Positions 33,715-42,345 of a stretch of DNA of 42,380 nt are shown here, one piece after another (the stretch's first letter is position 1; each line of letters starts with the position of its first letter). Location: contig NZ_JAHNZZ010000001.1 in assembly GCF_019039215.1 (NCBI RefSeq), forward strand, positions 211,656-254,035, written 5' to 3'. The position numbers and the translations under genes are program-made. The stretch is from Bacillus sp. FJAT-29790 (GTDB taxonomy: Bacteria; Bacillota; Bacilli; Bacillales; Cytobacillaceae). The notes under the pieces were generated by a model that made no database searches, had not been told where the DNA came from, and was given only the letters and a program-made list of their open reading frames with translations.

Positions 33715-34869
33715 ATGAAAGTTTTAATTGCAATCGATTCTTTTAAAGGGAGCGTTTCATCTATAGATGGCAGTAAGGCTATTTCGTTAGGTATAAAAGA
33801 TGTTTATCCCGAAGCGGAGATTTTGACACTTCCTTTAGCGGACGGTGGGGAAGGTACGGTTGAGACGTTGGTACAGGCAACAGACGGACAATTGATTGAA
33901 AAAGAAGTAACAGGACCGTTAAATGAAAAATTAAAGGCGGTATACGGCATTTTAGGAGATGGAAAAACAGCAATTATTGAAGTCGCTGCGGCATGTGGAT
34001 TACCGCTTGTTCATCCTGACAAACGAAATCCAACCGTAACCACAACATATGGTGTGGGAGAACTTATTTGTGACGCAATTGCTAAAGGATGTCGCGAATT
34101 TGTAATTGGACTTGGCGGCAGTGCCACAAATGATGCAGGTGTCGGAATGCTTCAAGCTTTAGGCTATAGCTTCTTAGATCAACACAATGAGGAGGTAGGC
34201 TTCGGAGGAGGAAACTTGCAAAATATACATAGAATTGTAGCTGCCGATGTACTTCCCGAATTACAGGATTGTACTTTCAAAGTGGCTTGTGATGTAAATA
34301 ATCCGCTTTATGGTCCAACCGGAGCCGCTTATGTTTTTGGTCCTCAAAAAGGAGCAACAGCGGAAATGATCAAAGAACTTGATAAAGGGCTTGAAAACTT
34401 TGCGCGGATCGTACTTCATGAGTTATGTATTGATATTCATAACATTGTTGGCGCAGGAGCTGCTGGCGGCCTTGGAGCAGCGTTTGCCGGATTTTTACAG
34501 GGACATCTTCAGTCAGGAATTCAATTAGTTTTAGATTTAATTGGAATGGAAGAAAAAATAAAAGATGCGGATTTCGTAATTACTGGCGAAGGAAAATTGG
34601 ATGGACAAACATCAATGGGGAAAGCGCCACTTGGAGTAGCACAACTAGCACAAAAGTACCAAGTACCCGTTATTGCATTGGCTGGTGGGATTACTAAAGA
34701 GGCAGCTATATTAAATCAACTTGGTATCACTTCTTATTTTTCCATTGTGAATGCACCAATGACATTAGAAGAAGCACTGGAACCGAGAGTAACATGTAAT
34801 CATTTACGCTCAACAACAAATCAGATATTCCGATTAATTCAAGCAGTTCGAACAGGTGTAAAAATATAA
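33715..34869 (+). CDS. Glycerate kinase
   Basis: This is a 384-aa member of the GarK/GlxK glycerate 2-kinase family. It starts MKVLIAIDSFKGSVSS and contains LPLADGGEGTVETL, FVIGLGGSATNDAGVGMLQALG, and near the C-terminus ITGEGKLDGQTSMGKAPLGV, all family-typical. It phosphorylates D-glycerate with ATP and feeds glycolysis, usually from glycerate made during sugar-acid, glyoxylate or serine breakdown. ATG 33715 is chosen; an in-frame GTG at 33706 falls inside the GAGGAGAGG ribosome binding site. It is followed 30 bases later by a YciI gene. No glycerate-producing enzyme lies next to it. Confidence 0.92.
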   Translation: MKVLIAIDSFKGSVSSIDGSKAISLGIKDVYPEAEILTLPLADGGEGTVETLVQATDGQLIEKEVTGPLNEKLKAVYGILGDGKTAIIEVAAACGLPLVHPDKRNPTVTTTYGVGELICDAIAKGCREFVIGLGGSATNDAGVGMLQALGYSFLDQHNEEVGFGGGNLQNIHRIVAADVLPELQDCTFKVACDVNNPLYGPTGAAYVFGPQKGATAEMIKELDKGLENFARIVLHELCIDIHNIVGAGAAGGLGAAFAGFLQGHLQSGIQLVLDLIGMEEKIKDADFVITGEGKLDGQTSMGKAPLGVAQLAQKYQVPVIALAGGITKEAAILNQLGITSYFSIVNAPMTLEEALEPRVTCNHLRSTTNQIFRLIQAVRTGVKI

Positions 34870-34899
34870 TCGATAACCAACGTTAAAGGGTGATTACTA

Positions 34900-35196
34900 A
34901 TGAAGTACTTTGCAGTTTTTTTATCGATGTTAAATCAAGAGAAGAGTAAAGAGTACCGTGAACAACATCTTCACTATTTAGATCAGAAACGCCGGGAAGG
35001 AAAAATATTTGCCAATGGACGATTTGTTGACGGTACTGGGGGATTAGTCATTTATCAAGCTGACTCATTCGCAGAAGTAGAACAGATCGCAAAACAAGAT
35101 CCCTATATTGTCCACGGAGCGAGGAATTTCGAAATTCATGAATGGGAAATGGTCAGCAACGCCGTTTTATCCAGCATGAATGGGCGGACCGACTAG
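34900..35196 (+). CDS. YciI-family protein
   Basis: This is a 98-aa single-domain protein of the YciI/dimeric alpha-beta barrel type: MKYFAVFLSML, then REQHLHYLDQKRREGKIFANGRF, and DSFAEVEQIAKQDPYIVHG near residues 62-80, the usual order for the family. The conserved His residue in the HLHYLD segment is present. Biochemical roles of stand-alone YciI proteins are mostly unknown. AAAGGGTGA precedes the ATG. It is close behind glycerate kinase and likely cotranscribed with it. Confidence 0.85.
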   Translation: MKYFAVFLSMLNQEKSKEYREQHLHYLDQKRREGKIFANGRFVDGTGGLVIYQADSFAEVEQIAKQDPYIVHGARNFEIHEWEMVSNAVLSSMNGRTD

Positions 35197-35303
35197 AGAA
35201 CGGCCGTGCTTTTTATATCAAATTATCATTGTGAAAGAAAGGGTATAACTGAAATTAAAGCATGGCAAATCTTAATGTCATATAGTAATGAGCATATATT
35301 GTA

Positions 35304-35356
35304 TAAAAAAGGATGGATAAAGCTGATAAATTTCTGCTTTTGACTATCCTTTTTAT
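35304..35356 (+). terminator. Terminator downstream of the YciI gene
   Basis: AAAAAAGGAT pairs with ATCCTTTTT around a loop with a small internal AGC/GCT stem. It lies about 110 bases after the stop. Confidence 0.7.
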
Positions 35357-35884
35357 TATGCTTATATAATGTGTGAGAATATTAAATTTTTGATAGACAG
35401 GAAAAGAATACAAGCATGTGAGATTTGTCATAGTTATATCTGAACTTTCCTAATAAAATAAATAATAAATTAACCTCTACATCTAATGTAAATCTCATCT
35501 TTGTTTTTTCTTCTTTTTTGCATATAAGGTTTCCACAGAACGCACAAATTCTAAACAGACTCTAGCATTTGCTTAAAGATCTATTAAATCCTCATACACC
35601 AAGAATATATTTTACTATCATCACCTAAATACATACGAGTAATTAAATTTCAAAGTAAAACCGCATAAAAGATGGAATGAATGTGGACAGGCATTCTGCC
35701 TACGATTGTGTCATTATTATCAATTTGTTAGTACTATGCGTGTGTTGCGAAACATATATCGTAATACATAGCTTTTTAAATATACATTAAAGGAAGCGCC
35801 TTCAAAAGGCGGAGTTAATAGGTAAGAACCGTTTTTTTTCATGGCGCACCAAGCTTTTCCAATTAAGAGGAGGGAATTTCATTC
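35357..35884. other. Long AT-rich intergenic region before fixA
   Basis: About 530 bases contain no supportable gene. Near the fixA end, CGCCTT and AAGGCG (35798-35811) form a tight hairpin without a full T-run, followed by GAACCGTTTTTTTTC. This could be a regulatory leader or an old terminator. No known riboswitch class was recognised. Confidence 0.4.
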
Positions 35885-36700
35885 ATGCACATTGTCGTCT
35901 GTGTCAAGCAAGTCCCAGATACAAAAATTATTAAAATTAATCCAAAAACAAACACACTCGACCGCCGAAGTGCTCCGGCAATCTTAAATCCTTATGATGC
36001 CCATGCTGTTCAGGAGGCTGTCAAGATTAAAAAGATGGTAGGAGGCGGTACAATTTCTGTCTTATCAATGGGTCCGCCCCAGGCGACGGCTGTCATCAAA
36101 AAAAGTATTGAGATTGGGGCTGATAAAGGATTTCTTATTTCAGACAGGGCATTTGCGGGTGCGGACACATTAGCAACTAGCTATGCTTTATCAAAGGCAC
36201 TAGAAAGAATTTCGAAAGATCAGCCTGTCGATCTCGTTATTTGCGGCCTGCATGCGATTGATGGAGACACTGGACAAGTCGGTCCTGGAATTGCACGTAG
36301 AATGGATATTCCTCCTGTTACAAATGTGATAGAGGTGACAGAGTTTAATGAAAAAGAAAAAACAGTCCTTTTAAAGAGGAAAATATCAAATGGCTATGAA
36401 ATGATCCAAGCTGAGTACCCTTGTCTCTTGACAGTTGGAAAGGAGATCAACGAAATTGATTATTCTGCAATGCCGAATATGATCAAAGCAGCAAGATATG
36501 AGCCGATTATTTGGTCTGTTAGCGATCTTGAAAATGTAGACAAAGTACAATTGGGGCTAAAAGGATCACCAACGATTGTCGGAAAAATGTTTACACCTCC
36601 AAAGCCAGAAGGCGGAAAGAAGCTGGAAGGTAATTCGGACGAACAAGTGAAGGAACTAATCGAACTGTTAAGTGATAAAAAGGAATTATTTTTTTACTAA
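35885..36700 (+). CDS. fixA: Electron transfer flavoprotein beta subunit (FixA)
   Basis: This is a 271-aa ETF beta-type protein starting MHIVVCVKQVPDTKIIKINP. It has the AMP/FAD-contact segment LVICGLHAIDGDTGQVGPGIA near residues 118-138 and a final extension of about 20 residues. In FixABCX complexes FixA and FixB form a flavoprotein that takes electrons from NADH and bifurcates them to quinone (via FixC) and to ferredoxin or flavodoxin. GAGGAGGGAA precedes the ATG. The gene is 37 bases from fixB in a four-gene same-strand operon. Confidence 0.9.
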   Translation: MHIVVCVKQVPDTKIIKINPKTNTLDRRSAPAILNPYDAHAVQEAVKIKKMVGGGTISVLSMGPPQATAVIKKSIEIGADKGFLISDRAFAGADTLATSYALSKALERISKDQPVDLVICGLHAIDGDTGQVGPGIARRMDIPPVTNVIEVTEFNEKEKTVLLKRKISNGYEMIQAEYPCLLTVGKEINEIDYSAMPNMIKAARYEPIIWSVSDLENVDKVQLGLKGSPTIVGKMFTPPKPEGGKKLEGNSDEQVKELIELLSDKKELFFY

Positions 36701-36737
36701 CCGTTAATCTATTAAATCGTACTAAGGAGGGGTCTGC

Positions 36738-37766
36738 ATGTTAGAAGAATACCGGGGGGTTTGGGTATTCATTGAGCAAAATGAAGGGGAAATCGAAGGC
36801 GTATCTAAAGAGCTTCTAGGGGCTGGAAGAGTATTGGCCGATAAGCTAAGCGTACCGCTTGCAGGTGTATTATTGGGCTATAATGTTAAATCTTTATGCT
36901 CAGAAATCATCTCATTCGGGGCTGATGAAGTATACGTCATCGACCACCCTGTTATGAAGGATTATCGGACGGAATCATACATGAGAGGCATTATGCTGCT
37001 TGCAGAAAAATATAAACCAGAAATTTTTCTTTATGGTGCCACACCAAATGGAAAAGACCTTGCTAGTGCGGTTGCTACCGATCTTAGTACAGGTTTAACC
37101 GCGGATACAACGATGCTCGATGTCGATTTAGAAAGTCGATTGCTTGAAGCAAGTCGGCCAGCATTTGGCGGTAATATCATGGCCACTATATTATGTAAAA
37201 AACATCGTCCGCAAATGGCTACAGTCAGACCTAAAGTAATGAAAGCCCTTGAGAGGGATTCCGCGAGAACAGGGAAAATAATTGCAGAAGAAATATCGTT
37301 AAAAGAAGAAGATATGCGTACAAAAGTGCTTAAAATTGTGAAAGATGTCACAAAAACAGCCAGTTTATCTGAGGCACATGTAGTTGTCGCAGGCGGCAAA
37401 GGGCTGGGGGATTTGCAAGGGTTCCAGCTTATCCATGAATTGGCGGAAACGATTGGGGCTAGTGTCGGGGGAACTCGGGATGTTGTTGAGGCAGGGTGGT
37501 TGCCGCATGAACTTCAAATTGGGCAGACAGGGGAAACGATTACACCAAAGGTTTATTTTGCAATTGGGATCTCAGGTGCGATCCAGCATATTGTCGGAAT
37601 GAAAAATTCCGAGTTGATTATTGCAATTAACAAAGATCCGAACGCGCCGATATTTGATGTTGCCACATATGGAATTGTCGGTGATGCTATGGAAATCGTC
37701 CCTAAATTAATCGAACAATTTAAGGAGCTGCGTAAAGAAAAGGGCGGTGAAGTTAGTTATGTCTGA
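36738..37766 (+). CDS. fixB: Electron transfer flavoprotein alpha subunit (FixB)
   Basis: This is a 342-aa ETF alpha-type protein. The N-terminal domain (about 1-190) is followed by the FAD-binding domain, with VVAGGKGLGDLQGFQLIHELA near 215-235, GGTRDVVEAGWLPHELQIGQTG, and the C-terminal YFAIGISGAIQHIVGMKNS and DPNAPIFDVATYGIVGD. These are the expected FAD contacts. AAGGAGG precedes the ATG. The end overlaps fixC by eight bases. It acts with FixA as the flavin-bifurcating or NADH-oxidising half of the FixABCX complex. Confidence 0.91.
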   Translation: MLEEYRGVWVFIEQNEGEIEGVSKELLGAGRVLADKLSVPLAGVLLGYNVKSLCSEIISFGADEVYVIDHPVMKDYRTESYMRGIMLLAEKYKPEIFLYGATPNGKDLASAVATDLSTGLTADTTMLDVDLESRLLEASRPAFGGNIMATILCKKHRPQMATVRPKVMKALERDSARTGKIIAEEISLKEEDMRTKVLKIVKDVTKTASLSEAHVVVAGGKGLGDLQGFQLIHELAETIGASVGGTRDVVEAGWLPHELQIGQTGETITPKVYFAIGISGAIQHIVGMKNSELIIAINKDPNAPIFDVATYGIVGDAMEIVPKLIEQFKELRKEKGGEVSYV

Positions 37767-39054
37767 GAAATTTGATGTTATTGTTGTCGGTGCAGGACCG
37801 GCTGGAACATCGTGTGCTTATAATTGTGCAAAAAATGGGTTGAAAGTTTTACAGATTGAAAGAGGAGAATATCCAGGTTCCAAAAATGTTATGGGTGGCG
37901 TAATATACCGTAAGCAAATGGAAGAAATCATCCCTGAATTTTGGAAGGAAGCGCCGTTAGAAAGACCTGTTATTGAGCAGCGCTTTTGGATGATGGACAA
38001 AGAATCGGCCGTTACATTCGGATATAAAGGGCTTGAATGGGGAGTCGAGCCTTACAATAACTTCACTGTCCTTCGTGCCCCATTTGACCAATGGTTTGCC
38101 AAAAAAGGGGTAGAGCAAGGTGTATTGCTAATAAATGAAACTGTCGTGCTGGAATGTATAGTGGAAAACGGAAAAGTGGTCGGCGTCAGGACAGACCGCC
38201 CAGACGGAGATGTGTTTGCAGATGTCGTCGTATTGGCTGATGGGGTCAATTCCCTTCTGGGGAAACAGCTTGGCTTCCATAAAGAATTCCGTCCAGATGA
38301 AGTTGCATTAACAGTAATGGAAGTTATCAATCTGCCAAAAGAAAAAATTAATGACCGATTTAATCTGGAGGATAATCAGGGCTGTACAATTGAAATTTTT
38401 GGAGACTCTACAAAAGGAAACCTCGGAACAGCCTTTATTTACACAAATAAAGAAAGTATTAACATCGGGGTTGGTACAACGCTTTCAAGTATGATTAAAG
38501 CTAAGCTAAAGCCTTATGATCTACTAGATTATTTAAAGACGCATTCAATGGTAAAGCCGCTGATTGCTGGCGGAGAATCAGCAGAATATTTAGCTCACCT
38601 CATTCCGGAAGGAGGTTATCATTCTGTTCCAAAGGTGGCAGGCAATGGTGTGCTACTCGTTGGAGATGCGGCCCAGCTTGTTAACGCCATCCATAGAGAG
38701 GGATCCAATATGGCGATGTCATCGGGGAAAATGGCGGCTGAAACGATTGTCGAGGCGAAGAAAAGGAATGACTTTAGTGAATCCAGTTTAAATAAATATC
38801 GGGAAGCATTAAACAACAGCTTTATTATGAAGGATCTGGAAAAATATAAGGATGCGACCCACACATTTGAAAACTATCCGCAATATTTCAAAGAGTATGT
38901 GCCGATGATGAACCGTGCGGCAAGCAAGTTTTTCACGGTAGATGGTACATCGAAAAGAGAGAAGCAGAAACAAATAATGCGTAGCATAACAGGAGAAAAA
39001 GGAACAATTAAAGTGCTTCAAGACATGTATCGTGCATGGAAGGCGGTGAAATAA
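37759..39054 (+). CDS. fixC: FixC flavoprotein (ETF-quinone oxidoreductase family)
   Basis: This is a 431-aa FAD-dependent protein of the geranylgeranyl reductase/ETF-QO family. The dinucleotide motif VVGAGPAGTSCA is at about residues 9-20, and the second FAD contact VLLVGDAAQLVNAIHREGSN at about 292-311. In the Fix system it passes electrons to the membrane quinone. ATG 37759 (MSEKFDVIVVG) is chosen over the in-frame GTG at 37747 because GGCGGTGA lies at the right distance before it. The stop overlaps fixX. Confidence 0.9.
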   Translation: MSEKFDVIVVGAGPAGTSCAYNCAKNGLKVLQIERGEYPGSKNVMGGVIYRKQMEEIIPEFWKEAPLERPVIEQRFWMMDKESAVTFGYKGLEWGVEPYNNFTVLRAPFDQWFAKKGVEQGVLLINETVVLECIVENGKVVGVRTDRPDGDVFADVVVLADGVNSLLGKQLGFHKEFRPDEVALTVMEVINLPKEKINDRFNLEDNQGCTIEIFGDSTKGNLGTAFIYTNKESINIGVGTTLSSMIKAKLKPYDLLDYLKTHSMVKPLIAGGESAEYLAHLIPEGGYHSVPKVAGNGVLLVGDAAQLVNAIHREGSNMAMSSGKMAAETIVEAKKRNDFSESSLNKYREALNNSFIMKDLEKYKDATHTFENYPQYFKEYVPMMNRAASKFFTVDGTSKREKQKQIMRSITGEKGTIKVLQDMYRAWKAVK

Positions 39055-39338
39055 TGTCAACTAAAACGATTGAAGAAAAGCAGTATTTACTTCGTTTTAA
39101 GGCAGATACGAAATCGCATTTAACAGTAATGAACCACGATATTTGCATGACACAATGTCCCGATAAAATCTGTACAATTTTCTGTCCAGCAGAAGTATAC
39201 AAATGGGAAGGCTTAAGGATGCAGGTCGGATATGAAGGCTGTCATGAGTGTGGAAGCTGTCGCATTGGCTGTCCTTATCAGAATATCAAGTGGGAATATC
39301 CAAAAGGCGGACATGGGATTGTTTTTAGACTTGCTTAG
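39054..39338 (+). CDS. fixX: FixX ferredoxin-like protein
   Basis: This is a 94-aa iron-sulfur protein, companion of FixC. Cysteine motifs CMTQCPDKICTIFCP (about 32-46) and CHECGSCRIGCP (about 67-78) carry the cluster ligands; the family binds one [4Fe-4S] cluster plus a partly degenerate site. It starts at the ATG that overlaps the fixC stop (TAATG), with GGCGGTGA before it, so the frame beginning at 39036 is not needed. It completes a standard fixABCX set. Confidence 0.9.
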   Translation: MSTKTIEEKQYLLRFKADTKSHLTVMNHDICMTQCPDKICTIFCPAEVYKWEGLRMQVGYEGCHECGSCRIGCPYQNIKWEYPKGGHGIVFRLA

Positions 39339-39379
39339 TGCAAGCGATAGAGGATTAAGATAATTAAATTAATAATAGT

Positions 39380-39413
39380 AATAGCTCCCTCTCAAGAGTT
39401 GGAGCTATTTTTC
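39380..39413 (+). terminator. Terminator of the fixABCX operon
   Basis: AATAGCTCC pairs with GGAGCTATT, followed by TTT, about 40 bases after the fixX stop. Confidence 0.88.
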
Positions 39414-39727
39414 TGTTTGAATCATTATTTGTTGGTCGACATACGTAAAACTTGTCCTTTATGATGGGAGGAACAACTAGTGAGGTGAAACGACTTTTAC
39501 ATACCGGGTCTGGAGCACACGCTCATGAATGCTTTAGATATTGAAATCGCTAGTTTGGAGAAAATAAAGGCTATGAATTTAAATTATTAAACATTCATAG
39601 AATATTATTTAATCGCTTTTGGTGGGTTTTTAAAGTGAAGAACAAGCAAAAGGATTGTACTATATGTATGTTTTTTCACATGAAGGATCAAAAAAGGGAA
39701 AAGCTAAAATGAGGGGATCAGAAGAGG
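39414..39727. other. Intergenic region with possible coding remnants
   Basis: A GTG at about 39483 opens only a 20-codon frame, and a neighbouring frame reads FYIPGLEHTLMNALDIEIAS before a stop. Neither has a recognisable family. This could be decayed gene debris. I see no RNA gene or repeat here. Confidence 0.3.
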
Positions 39728-40066
39728 TTAACCAATTCTCTCTAGTAAATTTGTTGAAAATAACTGATCATTTCGTCCGTATCTTTCTAATTCATTGGCG
39801 TGTTCATATGCCTTATGGATGCAATCAAATATCGAGGATGAATAGCAGGGGGGATTCCATGCAAAGCAGCCATTGGAATCTGATGAATAAACGGTAACTT
39901 TCCAGCAGTAATATTCTGTCTCTAAATCTTTTAGCTGTCCTTCTAAGGCGATAAGCCAATGTGAATGCTTTAATTGGCTGCTCGCAAAGGTTTCTTTCAA
40001 ACAATTTAAATCATTTGTTCCCATAGGGATCGGCGCCTTTTGATAAAAATCTTCATACATATACAT
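39728..40066 (-). CDS. Hypothetical protein, 112 aa
   Basis: This is a 112-aa soluble acidic protein with an excellent ribosome binding site (AGGAGGGAAG) before its ATG, which makes it the credible gene here rather than the frame on the opposite strand. It is rich in aromatic residues and contains a central WKVTVYSSDSNGCFAWNPP segment with Cys and Trp, and a C-terminal helix (IHKAYEHANELERYGRNDQ). There is no signal peptide or membrane segment. I do not recognise the family. It diverges from the hemerythrin gene across about 230 bases of AT-rich sequence that may hold both promoters. Confidence 0.65.
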   Translation of the reverse strand: MYMYEDFYQKAPIPMGTNDLNCLKETFASSQLKHSHWLIALEGQLKDLETEYYCWKVTVYSSDSNGCFAWNPPCYSSSIFDCIHKAYEHANELERYGRNDQLFSTNLLERIG

Positions 40067-40296
40067 AAATCTTCCCTCCTAACTTGTAATAGGTTTTGAT
40101 TGCAGAAAAATAAATAACATGGTTTCTCGTAAAATTGTATTCTATCTTTATTATATGGCAATTATCGAAAAAAATTTCACTCGAATTGTTAAAACTTTGC
40201 GAATATTATTTTATGTAAAGCTTATGATATGCGTCACTACGTAAGAAGTTACATTCCATTATAATCTTGTCATAATAATTAGAGAGGAGAATCGTT

Positions 40297-40818
40297 ATGG
40301 AAGGCTGTATGAGTTCGATGATGGGAAATGATCCAATTCAACTTTGTGAAGGGTTAAAACAGCTTAAGGAGGAGCATCCGCCACTTCTTGATATGCTTAA
40401 GGGATTATTGGAGCTTTCGACGGACATAGAACAAGAACAAAGTCCTGCCGTTTTTGCTGAATTAATAACGAAAGTAAAATCATTCATAAATGTGCTTGAT
40501 CCTCATTCTCAGCGGGAAGAGGGCGTTCTTTTTCGGATGATGGAGCAGTATCTTGGGAAAGGCACCGGGCCAATTGCGGTTATGGAATACGAACATGATC
40601 AGGCAAAAAGCTTTATAGGCTCCTTTTTAGAAAATGCGAAGCAAGCAGAACAAATGAAGGAAGCAGAGATGATCGTGAATGCTGGCCTTATAAAAAATGC
40701 TTATTATACCCTTGTTGAGCATTTTGCAAAAGAAGAAAAGATCCTTTTCCCAATGGCAGAAAACATGCTATCAGATGAGGAAAAATTAGACCTGCTTAAA
40801 AGAATAAACGGAATATAA
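40297..40818 (+). CDS. Hemerythrin domain-containing protein
   Basis: This is a 173-aa all-helical protein with the ligand pattern of a non-haem di-iron hemerythrin domain: LKEEHPPLLD near residue 26, DPHSQREEGVLF near 70, EYEHDQAK near 99 and LVEHFAKEEKILFPMAE near 136-152. The spacing of His and Glu residues matches bacterial hemerythrin/DUF438-like proteins that sense or store oxygen or respond to nitric oxide. GAGAGGAGA precedes the ATG. Its role is not further defined by its neighbours. Confidence 0.88.
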   Translation: MEGCMSSMMGNDPIQLCEGLKQLKEEHPPLLDMLKGLLELSTDIEQEQSPAVFAELITKVKSFINVLDPHSQREEGVLFRMMEQYLGKGTGPIAVMEYEHDQAKSFIGSFLENAKQAEQMKEAEMIVNAGLIKNAYYTLVEHFAKEEKILFPMAENMLSDEEKLDLLKRINGI

Positions 40819-40850
40819 AAAGGAGGGACCAGTCCCCTCCTTTTTCCTTT
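40817..40850 (+). terminator. Terminator after the hemerythrin gene
   Basis: AAAAAGGAGGG pairs with CCCTCCTTTTT around ACCAGTC, overlapping the stop codon. Confidence 0.92.
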
Positions 40851-40915
40851 TTACGTATAAAATTTAGATTCCAGGCCTGTTGATAACTTTTATTTAAGCC
40901 AGCTTCGTCTAAGCC

Positions 40916-42151
40916 TTAACCTTGATTCCATTCGTTAACCTTCTGATCGGATGGAAGCAGCAGTGCTGAAAAACCAAGCAAAGGTAAGCAACCGGCAAGA
41001 ATCATTGTATTAGAAAGTCCGATCAAATCAGCTGAATAGCCAAGCACAATGGAACCGATTGCGCCCATTCCAAAAGCAAAGCCAACTGTCAAGCCAGCCA
41101 TCGTGCCAATTTTACCTGGTACAAGCTCTTGGGCATATACAACTGTTACTGAGAAACTTGACATAAGAATAAAGCCTGTAAGTATTAAGAGACAAAATGC
41201 AACGACAGGCGATGCGAATGGAATGGCAATGGAAAGTGGTGCAGAGAGAATCATCGAAAGAATGATGACTTTTTTCTTTCCAAACCGGTCTGCAAGCGGT
41301 CCGCCAAAAAAGGTCCCAAGCGCCCCAGCGACTAAAAAGGCAAATAAAAAGATTTGAGATTGCCTAATTGTGAATGAATAGTTATCAATAGCGTAAAAAG
41401 CATAATAATTTGTCATTCCCGAAACATACCAAGAGCGGGCAAAGATTGAAAACAAAATCAGAAAAAGCGCAAACCAGACAGCTTTTGAAATTCGTTTCTG
41501 ATTAGCTGCGGAACTTTTTTCCTTACGGTTACCCGGTTTTTGGTCTAAACGAAGGGTTCTTGTATACCAAAAGGCAATATAAACAAGTAATCCGACGGCA
41601 AGAGCAGCAACCCCAGTAAACCAAGCTGCGCCAATTTGGCCAAGGGGAACTAAGATTAAATACATAATGAGCGGGGCCATTGCCTGACCAGTGTTGCCTC
41701 CTACTTGGTAAATGGATTGAGCAAGCCCGCGGCGGTGGCCAGCTGCCATATAGGCTACCCTAGACCCTTCCGGATGGAAAATGGCTGAACCAAGCCCAAT
41801 GAATAGGACAGAAATAACAACTAATTCAAACCTAGGGGCAAGTGCAAGGCCAAGAACACCAAACGCCGTAAATGTTAATCCGATGGGTAATGCAAACGGC
41901 ATCGGTTTTTTATCCGTCATCATACCAATTATCGGCTGTAGGATGGAGGAGACAATATTTAAAGAGAATGCGATAATTCCAAGCTGCGTAAACGTAAGCC
42001 CCATAGACTTTTCCAGAATCGGAAACATCGCAGGAATAATGGCCTGAATCGAATCATTCAATAGATGGCAGAGGCCGATAATAAATAAAATTCTATATGC
42101 AGTATCACGATTTTGTGATAGTGCTTGGGCCGCCGCTGCTGTGCTGCTCAT
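40916..42151 (-). CDS. MFS transporter, fosmidomycin-resistance (Fsr) type
   Basis: This is a 411-aa major facilitator with 12 hydrophobic helices. The Fsr-like pattern is seen in LCHLLNDSIQAIIPAMFPIL near the N-terminus, IGLGSAIFHPEGSRVAYMAA at about 118-137, and the central charged loop (about 200-220, RLDQKPGNRKEKSS). Family members export fosmidomycin and related small molecules, but the real substrate is usually unknown. AAAGGAG precedes the ATG. It is monocistronic on the minus strand, with an AT-rich promoter region between it and the repeat at the window end. Confidence 0.88.
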   Translation of the reverse strand: MSSTAAAAQALSQNRDTAYRILFIIGLCHLLNDSIQAIIPAMFPILEKSMGLTFTQLGIIAFSLNIVSSILQPIIGMMTDKKPMPFALPIGLTFTAFGVLGLALAPRFELVVISVLFIGLGSAIFHPEGSRVAYMAAGHRRGLAQSIYQVGGNTGQAMAPLIMYLILVPLGQIGAAWFTGVAALAVGLLVYIAFWYTRTLRLDQKPGNRKEKSSAANQKRISKAVWFALFLILFSIFARSWYVSGMTNYYAFYAIDNYSFTIRQSQIFLFAFLVAGALGTFFGGPLADRFGKKKVIILSMILSAPLSIAIPFASPVVAFCLLILTGFILMSSFSVTVVYAQELVPGKIGTMAGLTVGFAFGMGAIGSIVLGYSADLIGLSNTMILAGCLPLLGFSALLLPSDQKVNEWNQG

Positions 42152-42345
42152 AATAAGGACTCCTTTAAACGAAATATAATATAGACCAGACGAGAAGTTT
42201 AATGTGACACGCTAAAACATAAGATTGGAAAGATTAAAAAAATTCTTTTTTATCAATATGAATATACCATATTATAGGAGTTAACGAAAAGTATATGCTT
42301 TATTTTAAACCAAGGACTGGTTTGGATGGTATACTTTATAAAGAT

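Noticed and set aside
39655..39897. Plus-strand 80-codon frame
   Set aside because: It is antisense to the 112-aa gene, which has a far better ribosome binding site, and begins at a TTG without a site.
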